Position numbers and translations under genes: made by a program | The notes under the pieces: generated by a model | Told to the model about the DNA's origin: nothing | Database searches by the model: none | What the model saw: the letters and a program-made list of their open reading frames with translations, nothing else | In this document: piece by piece, positions 28,006 to 39,000 of the stretch | Layout: every line of letters starts with the position of its first letter | Position numbering within the stretch: the stretch's first letter is position 1 | NCBI RefSeq assembly: GCF_003669035.1 | Contig: NZ_CP033070.1 | Location: 3,720,001-3,784,000, forward strand | DNA: 64,000 nt | From: Chryseobacterium sp. 3008163 | GTDB lineage: Bacteria; Bacteroidota; Bacteroidia; Flavobacteriales; Weeksellaceae | Direction of reading: 5' to 3'

Positions 28006-29133
28006 TTATTTAATAGAAATTCCGTTTTTTTTCAACGCTTCAACAAGCTTGTGATAGATTGTGTTGTTTGGGTAAACACCAGAGAAAAGCTCTTGATTTT
28101 TTCCCATTGCAAAAACAGGAACCAAAGCCGCTGTATGTTGATTATCGATGAAATTCACCTGTACTTTATTTCCGATTTCTTTTTCCTTCCCTGTCACCGG
28201 ATCTTTTTCCGAATATTTTCCGATGCTTGCGCCACCAGTTTCGTGGTCTGCTGTAACAACTAATAATGTATTTGGATTTTTTTTGATGAATTCCATCACC
28301 ACACCAATTGTTTTGTCGAAGTCTAAAACTTCTTTCACCATCATTTCGCCATCTTTTGCATGACCGCCCCAATCTATAAAAGAACCTTCCACCATAAGAA
28401 AGAATGGTTTATTATTCTTTGATAAATAATCTAAAGCCGTCTGTGTAGCTTCAGGAAGGAAATCGCCTCTTCCCTGAACTTTATTGGGAAGCTCGTCCTG
28501 CGCTAGGAGGTAGAAGTTGTTTTTATTTTGAATAGGTTTTGAAAGTTTCAAAGTGTCTATATTGTAATTAAGTTTTTTAAATTCATTCAAAAGATTTTTT
28601 CCATCTTTTCTTTTATTGAAAAATTTTAATCCGCCGCCTGCTAAGAAATTTACGTTTGCTTTTACCAAATCTAGCGCAATATCTTCGTGAAGATCTCTGT
28701 CTTTAACATGAGCATAGTAAGAAGCAGGGGTTGCATGAGTAATGCTTGTAAGACTTATTAATCCTGTCTGATAATTTTTTTTCTGAAGTTGTTCTAATAT
28801 AGTGGGTAATGCAATTGAATCTTTATTAACACCAATTGCACGTTTGTAAGTTTTTTCGCCGGTTGATAAAGCCGTTGCTCCGGCAGCAGAATCGGTAACC
28901 CAATCGCTGGTGGAAGAAGTTTCAGAAAGACCGACAACTTTAAACTTCTGAAAGTTGGGTTCTGAATTTCCAAAATAGAATGCTGAAGTGACTTGAGAAA
29001 CACCCATCCCATCGCCAATCATAAAAATAATATTAAGGGGTTTTTGGGTTTGAGCTTTAATTAATGCTGTGAAAAGAAGCAAAGATAATAATATTACTTT
29101 GTTGGATTTAGTAATTATGTAAATAAATTTCAT
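28006..29133 (-). CDS. Secreted alkaline phosphatase
   Basis: A 375-residue enzyme hydrolysing phosphate monoesters. Signal peptide 1-28 (LLLFTALIKA). Motifs: FMIGDGMGVSQ (metal Asp), WVTDSAAGATAL with the nucleophilic Ser, FIDWGGHAKDGE, and VVTADHETGGASIG. ATG 29133 is chosen because the 16 residues upstream from 29181 precede a normal signal peptide and would overlap the promoter. First gene of the three-gene minus-strand phosphatase operon. Confidence 0.92.
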   Translation of the reverse strand: MKFIYIITKSNKVILLSLLLFTALIKAQTQKPLNIIFMIGDGMGVSQVTSAFYFGNSEPNFQKFKVVGLSETSSTSDWVTDSAAGATALSTGEKTYKRAIGVNKDSIALPTILEQLQKKNYQTGLISLTSITHATPASYYAHVKDRDLHEDIALDLVKANVNFLAGGGLKFFNKRKDGKNLLNEFKKLNYNIDTLKLSKPIQNKNNFYLLAQDELPNKVQGRGDFLPEATQTALDYLSKNNKPFFLMVEGSFIDWGGHAKDGEMMVKEVLDFDKTIGVVMEFIKKNPNTLLVVTADHETGGASIGKYSEKDPVTGKEKEIGNKVQVNFIDNQHTAALVPVFAMGKNQELFSGVYPNNTIYHKLVEALKKNGISIK

Positions 29134-29178
29134 AATGATTGAATTTTTGATAATTTTAATTAATGCGAAATCAGTGTG

Positions 29179-29398
29179 CAAAATTACTTACAAATCATGC
29201 TTTCAAAAGCATCATGAAAAGCTTTGAAATCAATGTTAACAAGTATTTTATTGATTAAAAGTTTCTTATGGAATATGGTGGTGAAAAAGTTTATGTAAAT
29301 TTAATTTTCGGCAACAAAATTCACATTGTATTAACTTTTTAATATTCATTTGTTAAAGCTTAATTAACATATTCTGACGTTCGACGATCCTAATTTTG
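29179..29398. promoter_or_regulatory. Divergent promoter region between alkaline phosphatase and susC
   Basis: A minus-strand -7 element TAATTTTG (29179-29186) faces alkaline phosphatase. A plus-strand TAATTTTG (29391-29398) faces susC. Between them an 11-bp-period array starts at 29331, with TTAA at 29331, 29353 and 29364. An 11-bp direct-repeat spacing is typical of PhoB-type response regulator boxes, so a phosphate-starvation operator is possible (inference). Confidence 0.5.
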
Positions 29399-29411
29399 CA
29401 CAAAAAAAAGA

Positions 29412-32174
29412 ATGAAACGTATTTATCTTGTGCCGACTGTTTTGATGAGTTGTGTCAGTTTAACATTTGCGCAAAAAAAAGAATCCGATACTATCAAGGA
29501 TGAGAGCAAATTGAAAGATATTGAAGAAGTAGTAATGGTGGGATACGGAAGTCAGAAAAGATCTGATGTTACTGGAGCAATAGGATCTGTGAAAAGTGAA
29601 GATTTTAATAAAGGTCTTGTAGCCAATGTAGGGCAACTTCTTCAAGGAAAGGTTGCCGGAGTAAATGTTGCCAACGTAAGTGGTGAACCGGGAGCCAACC
29701 AAAATATTATCATTCGTGGAGTAGGAAGTCTTCGTTCAGGAACGACGCCTTTATACGTGATTGACGGTTTTGTAATCGATAACAGTAATACTGGAGTTGC
29801 CTCAAACCCGATGAACTTCATCAATCCTGAAGATATTGCTTCAATGGATGTTCTAAAAGATGCTTCTGCATCTGCAATCTACGGAGCGAGAGGAGCAAAT
29901 GGTGTTATTGTCATCACAACCAAAAAAGGGAAAAAAGGAAGAACAGAAATGAATCTTTCTTCATCGCTTACCGTTTCTAATCTTGCCAATAAAATGAATG
30001 TTTTCAGCGCAGATGAATTCAGAAAGCAGGTAAATGGAATGGGAGCGAAGATTGATGATATGGGTGGAAGTACAGACTGGCAGGATGAGTTGACTCGTAC
30101 AGCGATTTCTAAAAATATAAATTTCTCAGCAGCAGGAGCTACGGAAAATTCTAATTATTATGCAGCTTTAGGTTACGAAGATCAGGAAGGAATTCTTTAT
30201 AACAGTGCTTTAAGAAGATATTCGGGACGTGTGAATGTTTCTCAGAAAGCCTTTAACGGAAGAATGAATATTGATTTCAACATCAACGGAACAAAAACTG
30301 AAAACAGCAGACCAACTACAAGCAGTATTGTTTCTACGATGTTGACTCTGAATCCCACTTATCCTGCTTTTACAAACGGTTCTCCTACAACAGTTTTTAA
30401 TAACGGATCTTTCAATCCTCTGATCCGTCAAGATATTTACAGTGATCTGACTGATAATAACAGAATATTGGCAAATGTTTCTCCGTCAATTGAGATTATT
30501 AAGGGCTTAACGTATAAATTAAATTTAGGAGTTGATTACTCAAAAGCAGACAGAGCTGTACAAAATATTCCTCATGCAATTCCGCAGGAAGACGGGAGTT
30601 TAAGCTTAGAATATTTCTCCAACAACAATACTTTGGTTGAAAACTATTTAACCTATAAATTTAAAGTCAAAAATCACGATTTTAATGTGATGGCGGGTCA
30701 TTCATTCCAAAGACTTTATATGGAAGTAAGAGGATGGAATTACAGAGGTTTCCCAAACAACGGGATCGAACCAAAATATCAGATCACAGCTTATAAAGAA
30801 TTATTATCTTCATCTTCAGCGGCAAGCAGAAACGAGCTTCAGTCTTGGTTTGGAAGATTAAACTATGGCTTTCAGGATAAATATTTGTTGACGGCAACTT
30901 TAAGAGCAGACGGATCTTCTAAATTCGGTGAAAACAACAGATACGGAGTTTTCCCTTCAGTTGCCGTAGGTTGGAATATCAGTAAAGAAAATTTCCTTTC
31001 GAATGTTGAAATGGTCAATAACTTAAAGCTAAGAGGAAGTTGGGGTAAAACGGGAAATCAGGAAATTCCCAATAAAATTACAAAAAGAAGCTATAAATCT
31101 GCCTCCGATGGTGGCGGACAAGCAACTTACCCGATGGATGACTCAGGAACTTATCCTGTAGGAATTTATCTTGTAAGAGCCGAAAACCCAAACATTCAGT
31201 GGGAAGTTACTACACAGACCAATATTGGTGTTGATTTCGGTTTGTTTAATAATCGTTTGACAGGTACGGTTGATTACTTTAAAAAGGTTTCAGATAAAGT
31301 TTTGCTTGAAATGACTCCTACAGACCCGATCAGCGCACAACCAACAATTTGGCAGAATATCCCGAATGTAAGCATTCATAATCAGGGTTGGGAATTTGCT
31401 TTAAATTACAACAGTGATCTGAATAAAGCCTTTACTTACAGTATCGGTGGTAATGCATCTGTCATAAAAAATAAAGTAAAGGATTCCCCTTACAAAGTAA
31501 TTTCTACCGGAGAAGCTCAAGGTCCCGGAACAACCAATGCGGTGATTAACGGATATTTGAACGGACAACCCATCGGAACATTCTATGTGAAAGAATTTTT
31601 AGGTCTTAATCAAAACGGAACCAATGTTTTCAGGGATGTAGACGGTGACGGAACAATCACTGATAACGATAGAGTTGCTGCAGGAAGTGCACTTCCGGAT
31701 TTTACATATAATATTTACTTAAAAGCGGCTTACAAAAACTTTGATTTAGGATTAAATTTCAATGGTGTTGCAGGAAATATGATCTATAATAATACTGCCT
31801 CAACATTATTTACAAGAGGTCGCCTTGGTCTTTCTCAAAACACAACGGATGCAGCTACCCAGTTTCCGAATGAAAGTACGAACAATACCAACGTAATTTC
31901 TACAAGATATCTTGAGAAAGGAGATTACTTCCGTTTGAATAACGCAACTTTAGGTTATAATCTGAATCCTAAATTCTTAGGAATCGGCGATCACATCAGA
32001 AACATCAGATTCTCCGTAACTGCTCAAAATTTATTCATCATTACAAAATATTCAGGATTTGATCCTGAAATCAACACGGGTATTTCTCAAGGTGGAGTGC
32101 AGTCATTCGGAATTGATTACGCTACTTATCCGAAAGCGAGAAGTTTTGTATTTGGAGTAAATGTCGCATTTTAA
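29412..32174 (+). CDS. SusC/RagA-type TonB-dependent outer-membrane transporter
   Basis: A 920-residue outer-membrane barrel that takes up a large substrate with energy from TonB. Signal peptide 1-20. The TonB-box/plug start is IEEVVMVGYGSQKRSDVTGAIGSV; the plug carries LLQGKVAGVNV, IIIRGVGS and the SusC-specific DVLKDASASAIYGARGANGV. The barrel ends FVFGVNVAF. The usual N-terminal carboxypeptidase-like domain is absent. With the adjacent SusD it should import what the divergent phosphatases release or cannot cleave. Confidence 0.95.
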   Translation: MKRIYLVPTVLMSCVSLTFAQKKESDTIKDESKLKDIEEVVMVGYGSQKRSDVTGAIGSVKSEDFNKGLVANVGQLLQGKVAGVNVANVSGEPGANQNIIIRGVGSLRSGTTPLYVIDGFVIDNSNTGVASNPMNFINPEDIASMDVLKDASASAIYGARGANGVIVITTKKGKKGRTEMNLSSSLTVSNLANKMNVFSADEFRKQVNGMGAKIDDMGGSTDWQDELTRTAISKNINFSAAGATENSNYYAALGYEDQEGILYNSALRRYSGRVNVSQKAFNGRMNIDFNINGTKTENSRPTTSSIVSTMLTLNPTYPAFTNGSPTTVFNNGSFNPLIRQDIYSDLTDNNRILANVSPSIEIIKGLTYKLNLGVDYSKADRAVQNIPHAIPQEDGSLSLEYFSNNNTLVENYLTYKFKVKNHDFNVMAGHSFQRLYMEVRGWNYRGFPNNGIEPKYQITAYKELLSSSSAASRNELQSWFGRLNYGFQDKYLLTATLRADGSSKFGENNRYGVFPSVAVGWNISKENFLSNVEMVNNLKLRGSWGKTGNQEIPNKITKRSYKSASDGGGQATYPMDDSGTYPVGIYLVRAENPNIQWEVTTQTNIGVDFGLFNNRLTGTVDYFKKVSDKVLLEMTPTDPISAQPTIWQNIPNVSIHNQGWEFALNYNSDLNKAFTYSIGGNASVIKNKVKDSPYKVISTGEAQGPGTTNAVINGYLNGQPIGTFYVKEFLGLNQNGTNVFRDVDGDGTITDNDRVAAGSALPDFTYNIYLKAAYKNFDLGLNFNGVAGNMIYNNTASTLFTRGRLGLSQNTTDAATQFPNESTNNTNVISTRYLEKGDYFRLNNATLGYNLNPKFLGIGDHIRNIRFSVTAQNLFIITKYSGFDPEINTGISQGGVQSFGIDYATYPKARSFVFGVNVAF

Positions 32175-32196
32175 TTAATATTTAAAAAAAGAAAAA

Positions 32197-33933
32197 ATGA
32201 AAAATAAGTTTTTAATAAGAATTTTAAGTCTGAGTGCTTTAGTGAATATAGGATGCAGTGATCTTTCAGAACAAATTATTGACGAATCTCTTGATGCACA
32301 GACTGATAACGTTGCAATATCGGTAATGGCGGCTGCTTATGGTCCTCTTCCGGATGCGTTTACACATACCAAAAACTATGGCTTGCAGTTGGTGAGTTCA
32401 GATCAGGCAATTTTGCCACCGAGAGGAAGCGGAAACGATTGGTATGATGGCGGAAAATATATAGAACTTCATCAACATACACCAACAACTACCAATGTTG
32501 TCGTGAAAGATACTTGGAGCGCTTTTACATTAATGATTTCAAGAACGGTGACGGCTATTGAAAGATTACAGCCAATGGCGGCAACTGATCCTGAAGCGGC
32601 AAAAGCTTTGGCAGAAATGAGAGGTTTAAGAGCTTATTATAATATGTTGATGCTTGATTATTGGGGAATTGTATTTAAAAAAGATGCATCCGCTCAAAAT
32701 TCTATTATTTTGAGAAGAGCAGAAGCGGTAACTTATGTTGAAAGTGAGTTTTTGGCGGTTGTGAATCAAGTAGACAATACAAAAGGACCGGGAAGAATTT
32801 CTCAGGCATCAATTAACGGATTTTTAGCTCAATTATATCTAAATGCTGGCGTGTACAGAAATCCTTACGGAACGGCTAGTTTCTCTGCAACTGATATGGA
32901 TAAAGTAATTGAATATACCAATAAAGTAATTAATTCGGGGTTATTCATTTTGTCGCCAGAATATTTCTCTATTTTCGACGATAATAATCATTCAAACAAA
33001 GAATTGATTTTCGCAATCGATCAACGCTCAAATCTAACAACTTCACACAACAGATTAGCATACTGGTCGCTTTCAGGAAGTCAATATCCATTAGCAGCTT
33101 TCCCAAAAGCAAACGGAACAGACGGTCCTGCTTTAACTAAATATTTCTATAACACTTGGGTACAAGCTTACGGAAGTACAGATCCTGCGCAAGCTGATGC
33201 GAGATTTTACAAAGAGAACCTAGTGATTCCACAGAATTTACAGAATCTTACCGGAATAACCCCGGCTAATGATTCTGATCATTATTTTCTGGTAAACGGT
33301 GCAACGTACCAAATTAACAGAGGTATTCAGCGTGGTATTCAGTGGGGTTTAAGAAATCCGGCTAATGGACAGCCTTTCAAGATGGAAAACGGCCAGTATA
33401 AAATTTATCCGATGATTGAGCAGAGAAATGGTTTTACAACTTATGTAAACCACACTATTGATATTGATCTTGAAAATCCTAATAATAAAGATTACTCAGA
33501 CGGTTACAGAGTAGCAAAATATCAATTCAGCAGCACTTCAGATACAGGAAGAAACAAAGGTCAGGCTGATATTGTTTTGCTAAGGTTGGCTGATATTTAT
33601 TTGATGAGAGCCGAGGCTCAATTGAGAAAAGGAAATAACGGTGCGGCTTTAGCTGATGTGAATTTTGTAAGAGCTTCAAGAACGGCTCGTCCGCTCGTTA
33701 CGCCACCCGCTTTAACTTCAATTAATCTTGATTTGCTTTACCGTGAAAGAGGTTTTGAACTGTATTGGGAATATAGCAGAAGAACAGATATGATCAGATT
33801 TGGTCACTTTGAAGATACGTATGCTTCAAAAACCAATGCTGATGTCAGAAAAAGACTGTTTCCAATTCCTCAATCTGCGATCGATGGAGCGTCAAGTGCG
33901 CCAGGATATCTGGTTCAGAACGAAGGATATTAA
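32197..33933 (+). CDS. SusD/RagB-type substrate-binding lipoprotein
   Basis: A 578-residue surface lipoprotein forming the lid of the SusC transporter. Lipobox LVNIGC with Cys20. TPR-like helices occupy about 90-350. The C-terminal signature IVLLRLADIYLMRAEAQLRKGN, ADVNFVRASR and LDLLYRERGFELYWE is typical. 22 bp after susC. A perfect terminator hairpin follows. Confidence 0.94.
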   Translation: MKNKFLIRILSLSALVNIGCSDLSEQIIDESLDAQTDNVAISVMAAAYGPLPDAFTHTKNYGLQLVSSDQAILPPRGSGNDWYDGGKYIELHQHTPTTTNVVVKDTWSAFTLMISRTVTAIERLQPMAATDPEAAKALAEMRGLRAYYNMLMLDYWGIVFKKDASAQNSIILRRAEAVTYVESEFLAVVNQVDNTKGPGRISQASINGFLAQLYLNAGVYRNPYGTASFSATDMDKVIEYTNKVINSGLFILSPEYFSIFDDNNHSNKELIFAIDQRSNLTTSHNRLAYWSLSGSQYPLAAFPKANGTDGPALTKYFYNTWVQAYGSTDPAQADARFYKENLVIPQNLQNLTGITPANDSDHYFLVNGATYQINRGIQRGIQWGLRNPANGQPFKMENGQYKIYPMIEQRNGFTTYVNHTIDIDLENPNNKDYSDGYRVAKYQFSSTSDTGRNKGQADIVLLRLADIYLMRAEAQLRKGNNGAALADVNFVRASRTARPLVTPPALTSINLDLLYRERGFELYWEYSRRTDMIRFGHFEDTYASKTNADVRKRLFPIPQSAIDGASSAPGYLVQNEGY

Positions 33934-33957
33934 TTTTACTTATTTTTTTTACTTTCC

Positions 33958-33993
33958 AAAAAAACTGTCAGCAGAAATTCTGCTGACAGTTTT
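33958..33993 (+). terminator. Rho-independent terminator after susD
   Basis: A perfect 15-bp stem, AAAACTGTCAGCAGA / TCTGCTGACAGTTTT, with a 3-nt loop, followed by T-rich sequence. The strongest terminator in the window. Confidence 0.85.
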
Positions 33994-34154
33994 GATTTTA
34001 TAGAACAATTTAATCATTTTATGTAGTACAGAAATATTACTGAATTTTGATCTAAATCAGAATTAAAGTCCAAGGTAAAGATTACAAGCTAAAAGCCTTA
34101 GAAAAGGGTAATTCTTACAACCAATATCCGATGTAATTTGTAAACTTTAAAATT

Positions 34155-34775
34155 CTATTGTTTTGCCAGAATTTCCATCAGTAGGAGTAAAGTGATCAGT
34201 TTCTTAGAAGATTGGTAATCGGGATTTAGTTTTTCGCGTATTTCGCCTAGAGTTTTACTTAGTTTGTTGCTTACCGTTTTGTTACTTATACCCAAAGCTT
34301 CTGCGGTTTCGTCAACAGACATATTTTTACGTATTCTCATATCAAAAACTTTTTGTTCGGTCATCGGAAGCTGTGAAACTACGGTGTCAATCATTTCAAA
34401 TAGAGCAGAAATATCATTTTCTTCAAGAATTTCAAAATATTCTGTATCTGTGATTTCTATTAACATGTCAGATTCATCAATGCTTATAATTGATGAATCT
34501 TTTTTTGAACTATTATAAAAGTCAATTATTCTGTAATGCAGATGACGCAACAGGTAGCCTTTTGCATTTTCAGACTCATCAGATTGTATTGTATCTGTAT
34601 CTTCAAGAATTTTAATCCAGAGGTTTTGTAAAATCTCTTCTGCGATTTCTCTATTCTTCGTTCTTCCCAAAACAAAAGCATAAAGACTATCCCAATATCT
34701 TTCATACAAAAGCATAAAAGCAGTTCTGTCTCCAGTTTTTATTTTATTCAATAAAGCTTGATCTGTCAGGTTCAT
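34155..34775 (-). CDS. ECF RNA polymerase sigma factor
   Basis: A 206-residue FecI-like sigma factor. Region 2 covers about 10-80 (FMLLYERYWDSLYAFVLGRT, EIAEEILQNLWIKI). Region 4 covers 125-180 (LPMTEQKVFDMRIRKNMSVDETAEALGISNKTVSNKL). A short hydrophobic tail follows. It diverges from the fecR-like gene; the 238-bp gap holds both promoters. It would switch on the TonB receptor unit when the FecR partner signals. Confidence 0.9.
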   Translation of the reverse strand: MNLTDQALLNKIKTGDRTAFMLLYERYWDSLYAFVLGRTKNREIAEEILQNLWIKILEDTDTIQSDESENAKGYLLRHLHYRIIDFYNSSKKDSSIISIDESDMLIEITDTEYFEILEENDISALFEMIDTVVSQLPMTEQKVFDMRIRKNMSVDETAEALGISNKTVSNKLSKTLGEIREKLNPDYQSSKKLITLLLLMEILAKQ

Positions 34776-35013
34776 AATTGCACTTGCAAAATTACCTAAT
34801 GTAAAATTAACTTTTTGTGAACTTTCGTAAATCCAGTATTAATTATTTCGAAGAAATAGCTTTCAAATATGAATGGAATGTTGATAATGTATCATAAACG
34901 GATAAGATTGTGAACAAGTTGGCTGTAATGTTAATTAGATGTTACACTGGCTCTGGGGAAGTTTTTCAATTTCACAGTCTTATCAGTAGTAGGCATTTAG
35001 AATTAAATATTTT

Positions 35014-35958
35014 ATGAAGAGTTTAAATTATAAGAAAGTTGAAGCATTTGTTTTCAGACTTTGGTACCGAGAAGTTTCCGGAGAAAAAATCTCACAGAAG
35101 GAAACTGAAATTTTGGAAAAATGGAAATTTCAGGTTGGGAAAGATTTGGATGTCAATCAGATCAACGAATCAAAGCAAAAAATTTTATTGTCATTAGAGC
35201 CTTATTTTATTCAATCAAAACATATTAATCAGAAAAACACCTCTGGAAAATATTGGTATCAGGCTGCAGCAATTATGCTGTTCTTAATATCATTGGGCGG
35301 AATTTTCACCTATCATACTTACTTTAAGCCAGATGTATATGTTGCAGATCTGGGAAACCGAAAAATTCATCTGGCTGACGGTTCCACGGTAACCTTATTT
35401 CACGGTGCTGAACTTACGGTAGAAAAATCTTTTCCTGCAGATACCAGAATTGTTGCTTTAAAAGGAGATGCAATATTTTCTGTGGCAAAATCTAAAATAC
35501 ATCCATTTATTGTAAATGCCGATGGTTTCAAAACTAAAGTTTTAGGAACGGTTTTTAAAATCTCGCAGTCAGGAAATGATAAAGCGGTTGATCTTTATGA
35601 GGGTAAAGTAGCTGTTTCTTATGCAGGTGTTCCGATATCTTATCTGAAGCCCAATCAGGTGTGGACTAATTTCGGGATAACCCGTACAGCAGCAGTATAT
35701 ACGAAGAATCCTGATTCACCATCGGGCAGAAAGAGTTCAAAAATAGAATCTTTAAGTTTTAATGAGGTACCGTTTGGTGAAATTATAGAAGTCTTGAAAA
35801 AGCATTACAGTATCAATATTTTTTATCCTGCAGGAATAGGAACTAAAAAGATTTCAGCAGAACTTAAAGGAAATATAGATGAAAATATTGAAGTTTTGGC
35901 TTTTGCCGTAGGAATGGAAGTTCAGAAAGATAATAATACATATACCCTGAAAAAGTAG
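35014..35958 (+). CDS. FecR-type anti-sigma/sigma-regulator protein
   Basis: A 314-residue inner-membrane protein: cytoplasmic sigma-binding part 1-80, transmembrane helix about 86-105 (AAAIMLFLISLGGIF), and a periplasmic FecR domain 110-205 (VADLGNRKIHLADGSTVTLFHGAELTV). A C-terminal DUF4974 domain about 245-314 (LSFNEVPFGEIIEVLKKHY) contacts the receptor STN domain. It stands 48 bp before the TonB receptor gene. Confidence 0.93.
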   Translation: MKSLNYKKVEAFVFRLWYREVSGEKISQKETEILEKWKFQVGKDLDVNQINESKQKILLSLEPYFIQSKHINQKNTSGKYWYQAAAIMLFLISLGGIFTYHTYFKPDVYVADLGNRKIHLADGSTVTLFHGAELTVEKSFPADTRIVALKGDAIFSVAKSKIHPFIVNADGFKTKVLGTVFKISQSGNDKAVDLYEGKVAVSYAGVPISYLKPNQVWTNFGITRTAAVYTKNPDSPSGRKSSKIESLSFNEVPFGEIIEVLKKHYSINIFYPAGIGTKKISAELKGNIDENIEVLAFAVGMEVQKDNNTYTLKK

Positions 35959-36006
35959 CAGACAATTCTATAAAATATTCTTCTAATAAAAAGGAAATAA
36001 ATAATA

Positions 36007-39000
36007 ATGAGAAAAATAAAATGTGGGCTAACGGTAGCGGCTGTGTTTTTTGCAGTATCGTTGCAAGCACAGGAATTGACACAAAAAGTATCTTTTGCCT
36101 TTCCTGCAGGTAGCCCTTTAGTTAAAACCCTGGAGGAATTTGCGGCAAGAACGGGTTTGGGGTTTACCTATTCTAAAGAAGATTTTAAAGGACTTAAAAT
36201 AAAAAATGTTAAATGCGAAAGCATTCCGGTGAACGATTGCTTACAGGAAGTTATAACAGGGCTTCCGATAGCCTTCAGAATGAGAGGGAATTTAATATCT
36301 CTGAAATATAATGGCTCAAATGCTGTAGTATCGGGAAACGGGCATCTTTCGGGAAAAATTGTAAATGAAGTTGGAGAACCTGTTACAAGAGCAGTGGTAA
36401 GTGTTGCAGGAAAAATCGTGGTTACCGATAACAATGGGGATTTTTCTCTGGATCTTCCATCTGGAGAATACACACTTACCGTAAAAGCTGAAAAATACAG
36501 CTCACTGCGTGTAGAAAAGCTTACAGTAAAAGGTAATGAAACTAACACTGTTTCTTTTGTGATGAGATCTGCATCTGAAAATGAAACATCTATCAAAGAA
36601 GTGGTGATTACCGGTATCCGAAAGGCAGATACACAAGCTGGTTTACTGGCACAGCAGAAAAAGGCAGCCCAGATGAGCGACGGTATTTCTGCAGAGCAAA
36701 TCTCCAAAACACCGGATAGTGATGTAGGAGCTACACTGAAAAGAGTAACCGGTGTTACTACGGTGGACAATAAATATGTGGTAGTGCGTTCTATGGGCGA
36801 ACGTTGGAATACGGCAGCGATGGACGGTATCAATCTTCCAAGCACAGAAGCGTATAACAATAATTTTTCATTCGATATTATCCCTACTGCGATGGTAGAG
36901 AGTGTGGTAGTAAGTAAAACGGCTACTCCAGATATGAACGCCAGCTTTGCAGGAGGTTATGTGGAAGTACATACAAAAGACATCCCGAATAAAGATTTCT
37001 TAACGCTTAGTATGGGTTCTTCTTATAACGATATTTCTACGTTTAAGGAGTTTCTTACAAGACAGAGAGGGAAGAACGATTACTGGGGATATGATGACGG
37101 GACAAGGAATTTCCCAAAAGGGCTGGAGCCAATGGACTGGAATAATCCTCAGTTTTTCGAGCAGTCTAAACAGTTTAAGGACAACTTTTCTACTTTTAAA
37201 ACAACAGCAGACCTAAACTCAAATTATCAGTTGGCTTTCGGAAAAAGCTTTAAGATGAAAAACAATAACAAGTGGGGATTTGCAGGAGCTGTAACTGTAA
37301 GAAATGAACAGAATAAATTAGATATAGACCACACGGGTAGAGGAAACTGGCTGGATACCGCAGGACCCATAGGGAAAGAGCAGCAGCAGGGCTTGGCACC
37401 GGTAAAATTTTACAACTTCAAAAATAAAGGAGCTTCTTATTCTTACAATTCTACAGTGGCAGGAATGTTGAATTTCGGATTGCAGTTGGGGAAAAGCAGA
37501 ATTTCGTTCCGCAATTCGTATACCCATATTTATGATAATACCCTTACAAGGGTAACCGGATGGAACGAATATACCGGAGGAAGCGGAATGCCGGAAAATG
37601 CAGAGGCATCATACAACTATTTTTATAACGGAGTAATTCCGAATAATGATCCTTCTCAGCTTCAGTCGATGGATAGACCTTATACGGATAATACAGTTTA
37701 TCCGGTTTATCAGACTTTACTGCAAAATAAATTAGAAGGAAGCCATAAAATAGGAAACGCCGAGCTGAGCTGGTTTGCAGCAAGAACAGGGGTAGAATCA
37801 GACACAAAAGACTATACACAACATCAAACCTATTATCAATTTATTGGTAACGAAATTTTAACCTACAATCAAATTTATAATTCCGGTAATAATTTTTCCA
37901 GAGGATATATAGAAAGCAAAGAGACCGATTACAATTTTGGGACATCGTTCAAATGGAGTATGGATGTGGGAAACTTCAAAAATGATATTAAAGTAGGTTA
38001 TGCCGGAGCATTGAAAAACAATACCAATGCACAGGAAAAATTCTTCTTAAAAGTAGATGAAAATCGAGCAAATGTCCCAATCAACGAACGAAATTATTTA
38101 ATGATGTATGGGGCTTTGACAGATTGGTTTGATGGTTCTCACTATACAACAGGCGGAATCGGCTGGCAGACCAAACCATTGTATAAAAACAGCAAATACG
38201 AGGGCGAGGTTACCCAACACGCTCCTTATTTGATGTTGGATAACCGTTTGGGAAATAAGCTACGTTTGGTATGGGGTGTTCGGGCAGAGTATTTTAAATA
38301 TGAGCAAATTTCACAGCAGTTAGATCCTGATGATTCACGAAATCTTAACAAAGAACCAATTGAAGACAGGGTTTGGCAATGGATGCCTTCTGCCAACTTT
38401 ACGTATAGTCCAACCAATAAAATGAATCTTAGGTTAGCCTATGGCCGTTCTGTATTACGTCCGCAGTTTAACGAAAGAACAGGCCTCCCTTACTTTGATC
38501 CGGTAGCTAATGCTTTGATTTATAATACGGAATTAACTTCATCTGTAATTGATAATTACGATTTTAAGTTTGAGTGGTTTCCTGGATTAGGGGAAATTAT
38601 CTCTGCAGGGTTGTATTACAAAGATATTGCCCGCCCTATTGAAAGGGAAGGATATATTTCCAATGAGGGCAATTTATATCTCTATAACGGAAATTCAGCC
38701 AATGCAAAGCTTAAAGGTTTTGAAGTAGAGGTAAGAAAAAATCTTGGCTTCATAGCAGAAAATACATTGCTGAATAACTTATTTGTGAGTGGAAATTTCA
38801 CTTATAATGATACGAAAGTTGTGGCATTTAAAAACCGTTTCAATACTGAAAATAATGCTGAAACCTACGAAGTAGAGCGTCCACTCTATGGGCAGACTCC
38901 TTGGGCATATAATCTGGGATTATCGTATGACGGAGAACGATTAGGACTAAACTTCCTCTACAATGCTAAAGGTGAACAATATATTACCGTGGGCTATGAC

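Noticed and set aside
36168..36860. 230-codon minus-strand ORF inside the TonB receptor gene
   Set aside because: Shadow frame of a strongly coding plus-strand gene, with no family signature.
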